DNA from: Enterococcus sp. PF1-24 | GTDB taxonomy: Bacteria; Bacillota; Bacilli; Lactobacillales; Enterococcaceae | Length of the DNA: 49,598 nucleotides | Direction of reading: 5' to 3' | Assembly: GCF_029893325.1 (NCBI RefSeq) | Contig: NZ_JARXWL010000024.1 | Location: 1-49,598 of the forward strand | Part shown: positions 1 through 7,551 of the stretch, piece after piece | Layout: each line of letters opens with the position of its first letter | Numbering within the stretch: the stretch's first letter is position 1 | The notes under the pieces: generated by a model | The model's input: the letters and a program-made list of their open reading frames with translations, nothing else | Database searches by the model: none | What the model was told of the DNA's origin: nothing | Program-made: the position numbers and the translations under genes

Positions 1-95
1 GCTATCTAACTCCACAGGAGTTTGAAGACCTGTCAAAAAAGAAATTGGCATAGCCGTCTCTACTAAAATGTGTCCAAGATATTGACTCAAATCCA
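1..95 (+). mobile_element. Right end of an IS3-family insertion sequence (partial)
   Basis: Positions 3-53 read YLTPQEFEDLSKKKLA then TAG, the kind of C-terminus (..YLTPxEFE..) seen in DDE transposases of the IS3 family. About 40 bases follow, ending in TCCA at 95, which fits the TG...CA ends of IS3-type elements. The same 95 bases occur in reverse complement at 49504-49598, and similarity stops exactly after TCCA in both copies, which marks the element boundary. Only the 3' tip of the element lies in the window. The family call rests on this short tail and the end bases, so it is moderate. Confidence 0.75.
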
Positions 96-241
96 ATCTG
101 ATACAGAGTTTTTTTATGAACATATCATATAACGGAGTTATTTATTACGTAGCAAATTTAAATGATATTCAATATGCGTTAAAGGGGCAATTTGAAACTC
201 TTAATAAAAACTCACGACATACAATAACTTTAATGTCGTGA
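96..241 (+). other. Short open frame abutting the IS end, possible gene remnant
   Basis: The frame is open from the IS boundary to TGA at 239-241. It has an internal ATG at 116 that would give a 41-residue peptide starting MNISYNGVIYYV. It could be the 3' tail of a gene cut by the insertion, or chance. There is no good ribosome site and its end overlaps the GH92 terminator. I do not recognise the sequence. Confidence 0.2.
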
Positions 242-243
242 GT
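210..243 (-). terminator. Intrinsic terminator of the GH92 gene
   Basis: An 11-bp perfect stem (210-220 with 233-243, arm ACTCACGACAT) is followed, reading leftward, by a U-rich run. It lies seven bases beyond the GH92 stop codon. Confidence 0.85.
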
Positions 244-249
244 TCTTTG

Positions 250-2391
250 CTATTTACTTAATGAAAATGGTAATTCTTCAGCAGTATATTTTTTAGAATT
301 AGGGACAATACCTAATTGATAATTGATTTCGCCGCCATTCATCAAATCTTGATGTTGGAAGAATAAATTGTGATGTGTTTCACCATTGCGTTTGATTTCA
401 TGAATAAATTGTTGCTGTGGTTTATTTGGTGTAGATTCAATAGATAAGTCTTTACCATTGGATAATTTAAGCGTGACTTTATCTAGTAAAGGCATACCAA
501 TTACATATTCTCCAGAGCCAGGTGTTACTGGATAAAAGCCTAGACAATTGAAAATATACCAGCCAGCCATACTACCGTTGTCCTCGTCGCCGGGATAACC
601 ATTGATTGAATCATCAAAAGTTTGTGTTAATAATTGTTTAATTAGTGGTTGCGCCATTTCTGGTTTACCTAAATAACTAAATAAATAAGGATAGTGGAAA
701 CTAGGTTGGTTAGAAATAGCTAACTGCCCAAATTCAATTGCCGCCATTTCGCTCATTTCATGAATTTCAGAACCATAACCTTCAACATTAAAGCTAGGTG
801 ATTGATTACATAACTCGATTAATTTTTGTTCAAAAATTTCTGAGCTACCATAAGCTTCGATCAAACCTGCAAAATCTTGATAAACAGCAAAACTACTTTG
901 CCAAGCGCTACCTTCAGCATAATCTTTTCCCCAACGAGTAGCTAAGAAACCTTCACGGAAATTACCTTCTGTATCTTTTGCCCGCATAAATCCTGTTTCA
1001 GCATCAAAAATATTACGGAAGTTGCCAGCTTGTTTTTGATAATAGTTAACATCGTCAGTTTCACCAAGGGTTTTGGCAACTTGAGAAATACAAAAATCAC
1101 TGTAAGCATAATCTAAAGTATGATTAACAGATTCATGATATTGACTAGGTACATAACCGTATTTTAAATAATCTGTTGTTCCTTGGCGGCCATAATTTTT
1201 ATTTTCACTTTGAATAGTCGCACCTTTTTTCATAGCCTCTAAAAATTCAGGCATCAAATCACTGCCAATGCCCTTAACAGCTGCATCAGCGATTACGGCA
1301 TCAATTAAAGTGCCAGGCATTAAACCACGTTCATCTGGTGATAACCATTTTGGCAAGAAGCCAGTTTCTTTATAACTATTTAAAAAGCCTGCCAACATTT
1401 CTTGATATTTTTCTTGGGCGATTAAGGAATATAAAGGATAAACGGTTTTATAAGTATCCCAGAAACCATTGTTGGTATATAAAATACCTGGTCGAACTTG
1501 CTGACTATAAGTATCGTAATGAATTTTTTCACCAGCTTGATTTACTTCATAAAAAGTTTGTGGGAATAAAAATGTTCGATATAAATTATGGTAAAAAGTG
1601 CTAAGTTGTTGTTTATTTTGATGCTCCACTTGGATTCTATCGAAATAATTTTGCCATTCATTTTGGCTGTTGACTAAGTAGTCAGGAGCAGTTTGCTGAA
1701 TTTCTCGCTGCAAATTCAGTTCAGCTTGCTCTAAACTAATAAAAGAAGTTCCTAATTGAATCGTTTGTTTAACAACATCACCAAATGAGCAGGGGATAAA
1801 GCCATTTTCGCCATGAGCTTTGGTGATTTCTGTTTGTAAAGGCTCAGAAAAATGTAAAGAAAAATAGAATTTTAAATCAGGATCTTCGCAGCCATGATGA
1901 TTAATCACATAGCCTTTTAGTTGATAAGGTGTCGTGCTTTCAATAAAATATTTTCCAGGTAAATGTAAAAGAAAACTATTTTGTTTTTGTTGATAGTTGA
2001 TAGTAAAAATACCACCATACATACTTGGTATTAATTGCGAAGTAATTTGATAGCGTTGTTGCGTAATCTGTAAATGAGTGGGTTGAAAAATACTGTCTTC
2101 AGGGCGATAAGAACTTTTAACGTGTTCAAAATCATTTTCCACCAAATTGCCACTATAAGGAGTCAAAACGAGCTGACTGAAATCAGCCATCCAAGGACTT
2201 GGTTGATGGGTTAAACGATAACCTAAGAAAGTATGATCTTCTGGATGAAACCACCAACGTTCTTCTTCTTTGGTTTGCGGACAAAAATAATTCATGCCAA
2301 ACGGCACACCTGTATAAGGTAGGCAATTTCCATGAGAAAAACTGTAATGATTAGCAGTGCCATGACGTGTATCAATTTCGTGAATTTTCAT
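250..2391 (-). CDS. GH92 alpha-mannosidase (probable alpha-1,2), cytoplasmic
   Basis: The 713-residue product matches glycoside hydrolase family 92, calcium-dependent exo-alpha-mannosidases that in gut and respiratory Firmicutes trim alpha-1,2-mannose from high-mannose N-glycans. Visible marks are the EGSAWQ motif (E493, position of the family general acid) and PGDEDNGSMAGWYIF near 600-614, followed by GFYPVTPG; this segment carries the acidic base residues. There is no signal peptide, so the enzyme acts inside the cell on imported glycans. ATG follows AAGGAG by eight bases. The gene is monocistronic, ends at a strong terminator, and has its own control region with the ATGATATATCAT palindrome (2470-2481) and a cre-like site, linking it to the neighbouring GntR/LacI-type regulator. 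E. faecalis and S. pneumoniae have comparable intracellular GH92 enzymes. Linkage preference is inferred from family and context. Confidence 0.93.
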   Translation of the reverse strand: MKIHEIDTRHGTANHYSFSHGNCLPYTGVPFGMNYFCPQTKEEERWWFHPEDHTFLGYRLTHQPSPWMADFSQLVLTPYSGNLVENDFEHVKSSYRPEDSIFQPTHLQITQQRYQITSQLIPSMYGGIFTINYQQKQNSFLLHLPGKYFIESTTPYQLKGYVINHHGCEDPDLKFYFSLHFSEPLQTEITKAHGENGFIPCSFGDVVKQTIQLGTSFISLEQAELNLQREIQQTAPDYLVNSQNEWQNYFDRIQVEHQNKQQLSTFYHNLYRTFLFPQTFYEVNQAGEKIHYDTYSQQVRPGILYTNNGFWDTYKTVYPLYSLIAQEKYQEMLAGFLNSYKETGFLPKWLSPDERGLMPGTLIDAVIADAAVKGIGSDLMPEFLEAMKKGATIQSENKNYGRQGTTDYLKYGYVPSQYHESVNHTLDYAYSDFCISQVAKTLGETDDVNYYQKQAGNFRNIFDAETGFMRAKDTEGNFREGFLATRWGKDYAEGSAWQSSFAVYQDFAGLIEAYGSSEIFEQKLIELCNQSPSFNVEGYGSEIHEMSEMAAIEFGQLAISNQPSFHYPYLFSYLGKPEMAQPLIKQLLTQTFDDSINGYPGDEDNGSMAGWYIFNCLGFYPVTPGSGEYVIGMPLLDKVTLKLSNGKDLSIESTPNKPQQQFIHEIKRNGETHHNLFFQHQDLMNGGEINYQLGIVPNSKKYTAEELPFSLSK

Positions 2392-2469
2392 AAAATAGGC
2401 TCCTTTTAAATAGCGGTAAGAACTTATCGGAAAAATTTAGATAATTAGTTCTGACGGCTAAAATGTAAA

Positions 2470-2481
2470 ATGATATATCAT
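2470..2481. promoter_or_regulatory. Perfect 12-bp palindrome, probable operator of the GntR/LacI-type regulator
   Basis: ATGATATATCAT lies in the 193-bp space upstream of the GH92 gene. The identical 12-mer recurs at 6051-6062 between the two divergent operons of the same locus. Shared cores (GATATATC) also occur at 2572-2579 and 6147-6154. The regulator encoded at 4944-5984 is the obvious candidate to bind it; this is inference. Confidence 0.65.
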
Positions 2482-2510
2482 ATTTATATTTTACTATAAT
2501 ACGAAATAGA

Positions 2511-2526
2511 ATGATAGCGTTTTTGT
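2511..2526. promoter_or_regulatory. Candidate cre (CcpA) site upstream of GH92
   Basis: ATGATAGCGTTTTTGT fits the degenerate cre consensus WTGNNARCGNWWWCAW except at the last C and A. It lies upstream of the GH92 gene and would bring the gene under carbon catabolite repression. Confidence 0.45.
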
Positions 2527-2535
2527 CACTGAGTT

Positions 2536-2565
2536 AATAAAAAAACACAACTATAACGTTATGTT
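2536..2565 (-). terminator. Terminator of the regulator-GH1-ROK operon
   Basis: Arms 2544-2551 and 2558-2565 (AACACAAC / GTTATGTT, one G-U pair) form a hairpin. Reading leftward it runs into a U-run formed by the A-run at 2536-2545. It lies about 20 bases after the ROK stop codon. Confidence 0.65.
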
Positions 2566-2584
2566 TTTTAGGATATATCAATTT

Positions 2585-3460
2585 TTATATTTGCGATTTA
2601 TCTTGAAATACATTCTCAAAATTCAATGCTGCACCAATCAAGTTTGCATCATTGTGGAATTTGCAGGTAGTAATTGTTGGCATAATCGAACCAACTGTTG
2701 CTTCATCCAGCATCTTTTGTAAGCGCGTCGCTAGTTCTTCAGCAATATCTTCACGAGCTGAAATGCCACCGCCTAAAACAATCACCTCAGGATCAATCGA
2801 AACTTGAATATCATAGAGTGATTCTGTTAGAGCTTGATACATTGTTTCAACTTCTTCAATGGCTAAGGCTTCTCCGGCATCGAAACGTCGGTATAATTCT
2901 TTACCATTAATTTCTTCACCGTTTTTTTCGGAATAGTAGCCAGCTGCTTTAACAACCGTGCCATTTAAACTTAAAGTCCGACCATTTTGATTTCTCATTA
3001 GGCCAAATTCGCCACCGAAAAGATGACTGCCTTTATAAATTTTACGGTTGATAAAAATAGCACCACCGACACCAGTGCCAATTACCATAAAGACGACATT
3101 TTCAGCGTCTTTGGCAGCACCGATTTCTACTTCGCAAATACCAGCGCAATTGGCATCATTTTCAATAGTAACAGGCAATTGCAGAAAATTGGTTAATTCG
3201 TCATAAATTGGCCGATGATGAATATAAGGTACCGCGCTAATACCGTCGATTCGGCGTTCTTTTTCATTAACGGCTCCCGGCGCGCTAATCGCCACACCTT
3301 GAAGGTTATCGCCAAATAAAGTAGTGATTTTTTTCATTTCTGACTGCATTTCTGCAAAGGTTGCTGGGGTGGCAAATTTGCCGGTCTGTGATAATTGTTG
3401 ATTTTCCCAAAGACCATATTTTACAGCTGAACCGCCGATATCAAAAGCTGCTAATTTCAT
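2585..3460 (-). CDS. ROK-family sugar kinase, BglK-like
   Basis: This 291-residue protein shows the ROK ATP-binding start (AFDIGGSAVKYG, 5-16), catalytic D102 in IENDANCAG, the GTGVGGAI phosphate loop and the late VLGGGIS segment. It lacks the Cys-rich zinc motif of most ROK glucokinases and fructokinases. The middle, with GGEFG, LSLNGTVV and INGKELYRRFDAG, resembles BglK-type beta-glucoside kinases, which phosphorylate O6 of the non-reducing sugar of beta-linked disaccharides. It sits 34 bp after the GH1 gene in the same operon. That pairing suggests the kinase primes a beta-disaccharide for GH1 cleavage. A simple glucokinase or mannokinase role remains possible. ATG is preceded by GGAGG at seven bases. 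A GGATATATC core resembling the locus operator lies just beyond its stop codon. Confidence 0.82.
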   Translation of the reverse strand: MKLAAFDIGGSAVKYGLWENQQLSQTGKFATPATFAEMQSEMKKITTLFGDNLQGVAISAPGAVNEKERRIDGISAVPYIHHRPIYDELTNFLQLPVTIENDANCAGICEVEIGAAKDAENVVFMVIGTGVGGAIFINRKIYKGSHLFGGEFGLMRNQNGRTLSLNGTVVKAAGYYSEKNGEEINGKELYRRFDAGEALAIEEVETMYQALTESLYDIQVSIDPEVIVLGGGISAREDIAEELATRLQKMLDEATVGSIMPTITTCKFHNDANLIGAALNFENVFQDKSQI

Positions 3461-3494
3461 TATGAATCCTCCAAATTTTTAATAAAAAACTTCA

Positions 3495-4868
3495 TTAAAA
3501 TCCATTATTTTGACTTAATTCTTTATACCAAAGACCACTTTTCTTCAAACTGCGAGCAAAATTGTTATCTAAATCTACACGGTAAAAGCCGTAGCGGTTG
3601 CGATAACCATTTAGCCATGACCAGCAATCCACAAAGGTCCAAGTATGATAACCAAAACAATTACTGCCTTCGCTAATTCCTTTATGCAGCTGGGCTAAGT
3701 GCTCTTGCATAAATTCAATGCGATAATCATCTTGAATCATACCATGTTCATCCATAAAGCGTTCTTCTTCAGCGACGCCCATGCCGTTTTCAGAAACATA
3801 CCAAGGAATATTGTGATACTCATTTTTAATCATCATAGCGACATCATATAAAGCTTCGGGATAAATTTCCCAACCACGATAAGGATTCATGCGTTTTTCT
3901 GGCCAATCATAAGGGGCAAATAAATCTTCCATTGATTCAGCAGGAACTTTTGCATTAGTTGGTGCTTGAACACGCATTGGCTGATAATAGTTCATCCCTA
4001 AGAAATCAATAGGATAGTCTTTTATAAGTTGTTTGTCCTCAGCTAAAGTTGTTGGTGTTAAATCATTAGCTTTTATTAAATCAATTAATTTAGCAGGAAT
4101 TTCTCCTAAAATACAAGGGTCAAGGAAACTCTTAATGGTAAATAAATCAGCATATTCTTTTGCTTGTAAGTCTTCAGAAGAATTGCTACGAGCATAAGCC
4201 GGGGTAACATTTAAAATAATTCCGATTTCACCAGCTAACCCAGTTTCACGGAAAGTTTTGACAGCTGAAAAATGAGCCATTAAAGTGTGGTAACCGACTT
4301 GCATAGCTCGTTTCATATCAGAAATTGCTGGGTAGTGAAACTCTTGCAGGTAGCCCGCTTCAATGTGAACAAGTGGTTCATTAAAAGTTGTCCATTTATG
4401 AATTAAATCACCGAAATTTTCAAAAGCTACTTTGGCATAAAAGGCAAAGGCATCCACAGATTCACGGGTTTCCCAACCACCTTTTTCCATTAACCACCAA
4501 GGCATATCAAAATGAAAAAGATTCATGATGGGCTGGATTTGGTGATCTAACAGGGTTTGGAAATAATCGCGATAAAAAGCGACTGCTTCAGGATTAACTG
4601 TTTTACCATCAGGTAATAAACGTGTCCAAGCGATTGAAGTCCGGTAAGAATTCATGCCGATTTCAGCCATCCGTTGAACATCTTCACGATAGACTTCGTA
4701 GACATTAGAGGTGTCTTCAGGTCCTTGGTTGGCGTTGAATTTTTCTGGGTTTAAAAGGAACCATTGATCCCAAGTGGAAGGGCTTTTACCATTTTTTAAA
4801 CTATGACCTTCAGTTTGTGGGGCAGAAGCTGCTGAACCCCATAAGAAATTATCTGGAAATTTAAGCAT
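3495..4868 (-). CDS. GH1 beta-glycosidase, LacG-like pocket (possible 6-phospho-beta-glycosidase)
   Basis: The 457-residue GH1 enzyme has the acid/base in TFNEP (E164) and the nucleophile in SENG (E360). The loop that separates free-sugar from phospho-sugar enzymes reads DCWSWLNGYRNRYG (414-427). Ser417 and Tyr426 match the Ser and Tyr of the LacG-type S...K.Y phosphate site, but the Lys position is Asn424. Plain beta-glucosidases usually have Glu where Ser417 is. The protein thus looks like a phospho-beta-glycosidase with an altered phosphate contact. It lies between the regulator and a BglK-like kinase, with no PTS nearby, in a locus of alpha-mannosidases. The core Man-beta-1,4-GlcNAc disaccharide, or its 6-phosphate, is a plausible substrate; this is inference. 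No signal peptide. GGAGG lies six bases before ATG. Confidence 0.9.
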   Translation of the reverse strand: MLKFPDNFLWGSAASAPQTEGHSLKNGKSPSTWDQWFLLNPEKFNANQGPEDTSNVYEVYREDVQRMAEIGMNSYRTSIAWTRLLPDGKTVNPEAVAFYRDYFQTLLDHQIQPIMNLFHFDMPWWLMEKGGWETRESVDAFAFYAKVAFENFGDLIHKWTTFNEPLVHIEAGYLQEFHYPAISDMKRAMQVGYHTLMAHFSAVKTFRETGLAGEIGIILNVTPAYARSNSSEDLQAKEYADLFTIKSFLDPCILGEIPAKLIDLIKANDLTPTTLAEDKQLIKDYPIDFLGMNYYQPMRVQAPTNAKVPAESMEDLFAPYDWPEKRMNPYRGWEIYPEALYDVAMMIKNEYHNIPWYVSENGMGVAEEERFMDEHGMIQDDYRIEFMQEHLAQLHKGISEGSNCFGYHTWTFVDCWSWLNGYRNRYGFYRVDLDNNFARSLKKSGLWYKELSQNNGF

Positions 4869-4943
4869 TTTTTTCCTCCATTAGCTTTATTTATCTTCAA
4901 TAGCTGAAAGTATACAACTATTAAATGAAGTAATTAAAAGATT

Positions 4944-5984
4944 TTATTTTTCTTTGGTGCTTTTCCGTTGAATCAAATCAACGGGAATTTTAATATCTTC
5001 GGGAATTTGATTATTTTCTATCCAATCAATTAATAATTTACCAGCTACTTCACCTAGTTTAGCAAAATTTTGGGCGATTGTCGTTAATGGTGGCTCTACT
5101 AAAGAAGCGGCTTGAATATCATCAAAGCCAATAATCGAAAAGTCTTCGGGAATTTGATAATTATGTTCCTTTAACTGCTTCATGGCTTGAATAGCTACCA
5201 AATCATTTTCGCAAACAAAAGCCGTCACTTGATGTTTTTCTATATACTCCAGTAGCGTGGCATTTGTCGCTAATTCATCATCTAGTAAAGTATGAAAAGG
5301 TAACTTTTCTTGATTTAAAGCGTTGAGATAACCTAAATAACGCTGCCGTACCGATTGTGGATGTTTTTGATTGCCAAAAAGATAAGCGATTTTTTGATGG
5401 CCTTCCTCAATTAAGCTGCGAGTTGCTAAAGCACTACCTTCCAAATTGGCAGATAAAACAGTGGGGAAAGAAAGTTCAAATATTTTTTTATCTAACACGA
5501 CTACTGGAAAGTTTTTTAAAGAAAATTCAAACAGCAAATCTAAATATTGATCGGTATCTAAAGCATAATAAATTAAGCCATCAAATTCATTCATAATTTC
5601 AGAAGCCGTTTTTTGACCTAAAAACTCTAAGGTAGTCATCATCATTTCTGTTTGATTCTTTTGCATAACAGGGGAAAGGCCTTCTGCGAAGTTCCCCACC
5701 GATAAATCATTGACAAAAGGCAGTAAAAACAGGATACGGGTAGCTTTTTTAGGATTGCGCATTTGTTTGTCAGGGCTTTTTACGAAACTGCCTTTTCCAC
5801 GAACACGGTAAATTAAGCCAGCTTGTTCTAACTCCGTTAAAGCTCTTTTGGAAGTAATACGGCTGACTTGATAAGTTTCTGATAATTCTTTTTCAGTAGG
5901 AAGTTGGCTACCTACCGGGATTTTTCCGGATTGAATGGCTGCTTGTAGGTCAAAAAGAATTTTTTTATATAAAGGTTGTTGCAT
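4944..5984 (-). CDS. Transcriptional regulator, GntR DNA-binding domain with LacI-type sugar sensor
   Basis: Residues 1-70 form a GntR winged helix (LPTEKELSETYQVSRITSKRA..). Residues 85-340 form a periplasmic-binding-protein-like LacI/GalR sensor (VVLDK, GHQKIAYLFG, FVCENDLVA, IPEDFSIIGFDD). This architecture is known from AraR-type regulators, where a sugar releases the protein from DNA. I chose ATG at 5984, seven bases after GAGGAG; the frame extends to a TTG at 5999 that would overlap that ribosome site. It is the first gene of the operon with GH1 and ROK, and divergent from GH125-GH38-ROK. The palindromes at 6051 and 2470 are its likely operators, so it probably controls the whole locus in answer to a mannose-containing sugar. 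The ligand is unknown. Confidence 0.9.
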   Translation of the reverse strand: MQQPLYKKILFDLQAAIQSGKIPVGSQLPTEKELSETYQVSRITSKRALTELEQAGLIYRVRGKGSFVKSPDKQMRNPKKATRILFLLPFVNDLSVGNFAEGLSPVMQKNQTEMMMTTLEFLGQKTASEIMNEFDGLIYYALDTDQYLDLLFEFSLKNFPVVVLDKKIFELSFPTVLSANLEGSALATRSLIEEGHQKIAYLFGNQKHPQSVRQRYLGYLNALNQEKLPFHTLLDDELATNATLLEYIEKHQVTAFVCENDLVAIQAMKQLKEHNYQIPEDFSIIGFDDIQAASLVEPPLTTIAQNFAKLGEVAGKLLIDWIENNQIPEDIKIPVDLIQRKSTKEK

Positions 5985-6050
5985 AAGCTCGCTCCTCAAT
6001 TAATAGATTAATTAGTGTAAATATCATTCAGTTAGCTATGTATTTTTGTA

Positions 6051-6062
6051 ATGATATATCAT
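6051..6062. promoter_or_regulatory. Perfect 12-bp palindrome in the divergent control region
   Basis: ATGATATATCAT, identical to 2470-2481, lies between the regulator gene and the GH125 promoter. It is well placed to control the leftward regulator-GH1-ROK transcript and perhaps both directions. Confidence 0.65.
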
Positions 6063-6098
6063 ATTGCTATTCTAACATAAAAAGTTATAAAAAACTAT

Positions 6099-6114
6099 TT
6101 GAAAACGTGGACAA
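6099..6114. promoter_or_regulatory. cre-like (CcpA) site overlapping the GH125 promoter
   Basis: TTGAAAACGTGGACAA matches TGWAANCGNTNWCA at 13 of 14 core positions (6100-6113). It covers the -35 element, so bound CcpA would block initiation. Confidence 0.65.
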
Positions 6115-6136
6115 AAAGTCAGCCAAACAGTATAAT
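6108..6136 (+). promoter_or_regulatory. SigA-type promoter of the GH125-GH38-ROK operon
   Basis: TGGACA (6108-6113) and TATAAT (6131-6136) are 17 bp apart. Transcription would start near 6143, and an operator-like core follows at 6147. Confidence 0.75.
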
Positions 6137-6145
6137 GTTCATATA

Positions 6146-6156
6146 AGATATATCAA
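6146..6156. promoter_or_regulatory. Operator-like core just downstream of the GH125 promoter
   Basis: AGATATATCAA shares the GATATATC core of the two perfect palindromes. It lies about ten bases after the -10 element, where a bound repressor would block transcription, and about 20 bases before the start codon. Confidence 0.45.
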
Positions 6157-6175
6157 ATTTGTGAGGAGTGATATT

Positions 6176-7465
6176 TTGAGTTGTAAAGATATACCAAAGT
6201 CAGTAGCAACATTTATGGAAATGATTACCGAAAAATGTGGAACTGCCCATCAAGATTGGGCAGAAAACTTTAATGCGGCTTTTGCTAATACCTTATTAAC
6301 CACGGTTAAACGCCACGAAGATGGCACTACTTTTTTATTAACTGGTGATATTCCGGCGATGTGGTTGCGAGATTCAACAGCGCAAGTGCGACCATATTTA
6401 GTAGTAGCAAAAGAAGATCAAGATTTAGCAGCGATGATTAGTGGCTTAGTAAAAAAACAATTTTTCTACATTAATATCGACCCATACGCTAACGCTTTTA
6501 ATGAATCAGCTAACGGTGCAGGCCACCAAGATGATCATACAGAAATGAACGATTGGATTTGGGAAAGAAAATATGAAATTGATTCTTTATGTTATCCTGT
6601 TCAACTTGCTTATTTATTGTATAAAAACACTGGCAATGTTGATCAATTTAACGAAGATTTCGTTAATGGAGTGAAAAAGATTTTGACTGTTTTTGAAACA
6701 GAACAAAATCACGCTAATTCAACTTATCGCTTTATTCGCGATACTGACCGTTTAGAAGATACTTTAAATAATGAAGGAAAAGGCGCCAAAGTTGTGCCAA
6801 CAGGTATGACTTGGTCAGGTTTCCGCCCAAGTGATGATGCTTGTACTTATGGTTATTTAGTGCCATCTAATATGTTTGCTGTCGTAGTTTTAGGTTATTT
6901 GGTAGAAATTTTTACTGAAGTTTTAGCAGATTCAGAAATTGTTGCTAAAGCCCAACAGTTAAAAACGGAAATTCAAGCAGGCATTGATCAATATGCGCAT
7001 ACCAATAATCAAGCTGGCGAAGATATTTTTGCTTATGAAGTAGATGGTAAAGGTAACGGTACGATTCAAGATGACAGCAATGTACCGAATTTAATTTCAG
7101 CACCTTATTTAGGTTATGGCAACATGGATGATGAATGTTATTTAAGAACCCGTAAAACTTTATTAAGTAAAGAAAATCCTTATTTTTATGAAGGGAAATT
7201 TGCCAAAGGAATCGGCTCATCTCACACCCCGGAAAATTATGTGTGGCCAATTGCCATGGCGATGGAAGGCATGACTACTGCTGATAAGGCTGAAAAAGAG
7301 CGGATTTTAAATCAATTAGTAGCAACAGATGCAGGGACTCATTTAATGCATGAAGGTTTTGATGTAGATAATCCTAATAACTATACAAGAGAGTGGTTCT
7401 CTTGGGCTAACATGATGTTTTGTGAATTAGTGATGGATTATTTTGATATTCAAGTGGCAAAATAG
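6176..7465 (+). CDS. GH125 exo-alpha-1,6-mannosidase
   Basis: GH125 enzymes remove alpha-1,6-mannose by inversion and work with GH92 and GH38 on N-glycans in S. pneumoniae and other Firmicutes. Visible family marks are GDIPAMWLRDSTAQVRPYL, NEDGKGA-like NNEGKGAKVVPTGMTWSGFRPSDDAC, and the C-terminal HEGFDVDNPNNYTREWFSWAN. I chose the TTG at 6176, seven bases after GAGGAG. It gives 429 residues, the usual size, and drops 46 non-conserved upstream residues that overlap the promoter. No signal peptide. It is first in a plus-strand operon with GH38 and a ROK kinase; a terminator-like hairpin separates it from GH38. Confidence 0.93.
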   Translation: MSCKDIPKSVATFMEMITEKCGTAHQDWAENFNAAFANTLLTTVKRHEDGTTFLLTGDIPAMWLRDSTAQVRPYLVVAKEDQDLAAMISGLVKKQFFYINIDPYANAFNESANGAGHQDDHTEMNDWIWERKYEIDSLCYPVQLAYLLYKNTGNVDQFNEDFVNGVKKILTVFETEQNHANSTYRFIRDTDRLEDTLNNEGKGAKVVPTGMTWSGFRPSDDACTYGYLVPSNMFAVVVLGYLVEIFTEVLADSEIVAKAQQLKTEIQAGIDQYAHTNNQAGEDIFAYEVDGKGNGTIQDDSNVPNLISAPYLGYGNMDDECYLRTRKTLLSKENPYFYEGKFAKGIGSSHTPENYVWPIAMAMEGMTTADKAEKERILNQLVATDAGTHLMHEGFDVDNPNNYTREWFSWANMMFCELVMDYFDIQVAK

Positions 7466-7475
7466 CAACGACTTT

Positions 7476-7517
7476 AAATTATTCATAGGAGTATTTTTTC
7501 CTATGAATAATTTTTTT
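7476..7517 (+). terminator. Internal terminator-like hairpin between GH125 and GH38
   Basis: A perfect 15-bp stem (7476-7490 with 7499-7513) is followed by a seven-T run. No good promoter is visible between it and the GH38 gene. GH38 and the kinase therefore probably depend on read-through, which would lower their expression relative to GH125. Confidence 0.75.
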
Positions 7518-7551
7518 GAAAATTTATGATTATAAAGGAGAAAATCAGCTA

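Noticed and set aside
6945-7250. 101-residue minus-strand frame
   Set aside because: Shadow of the GH125 gene, which has clear family motifs and a ribosome site.
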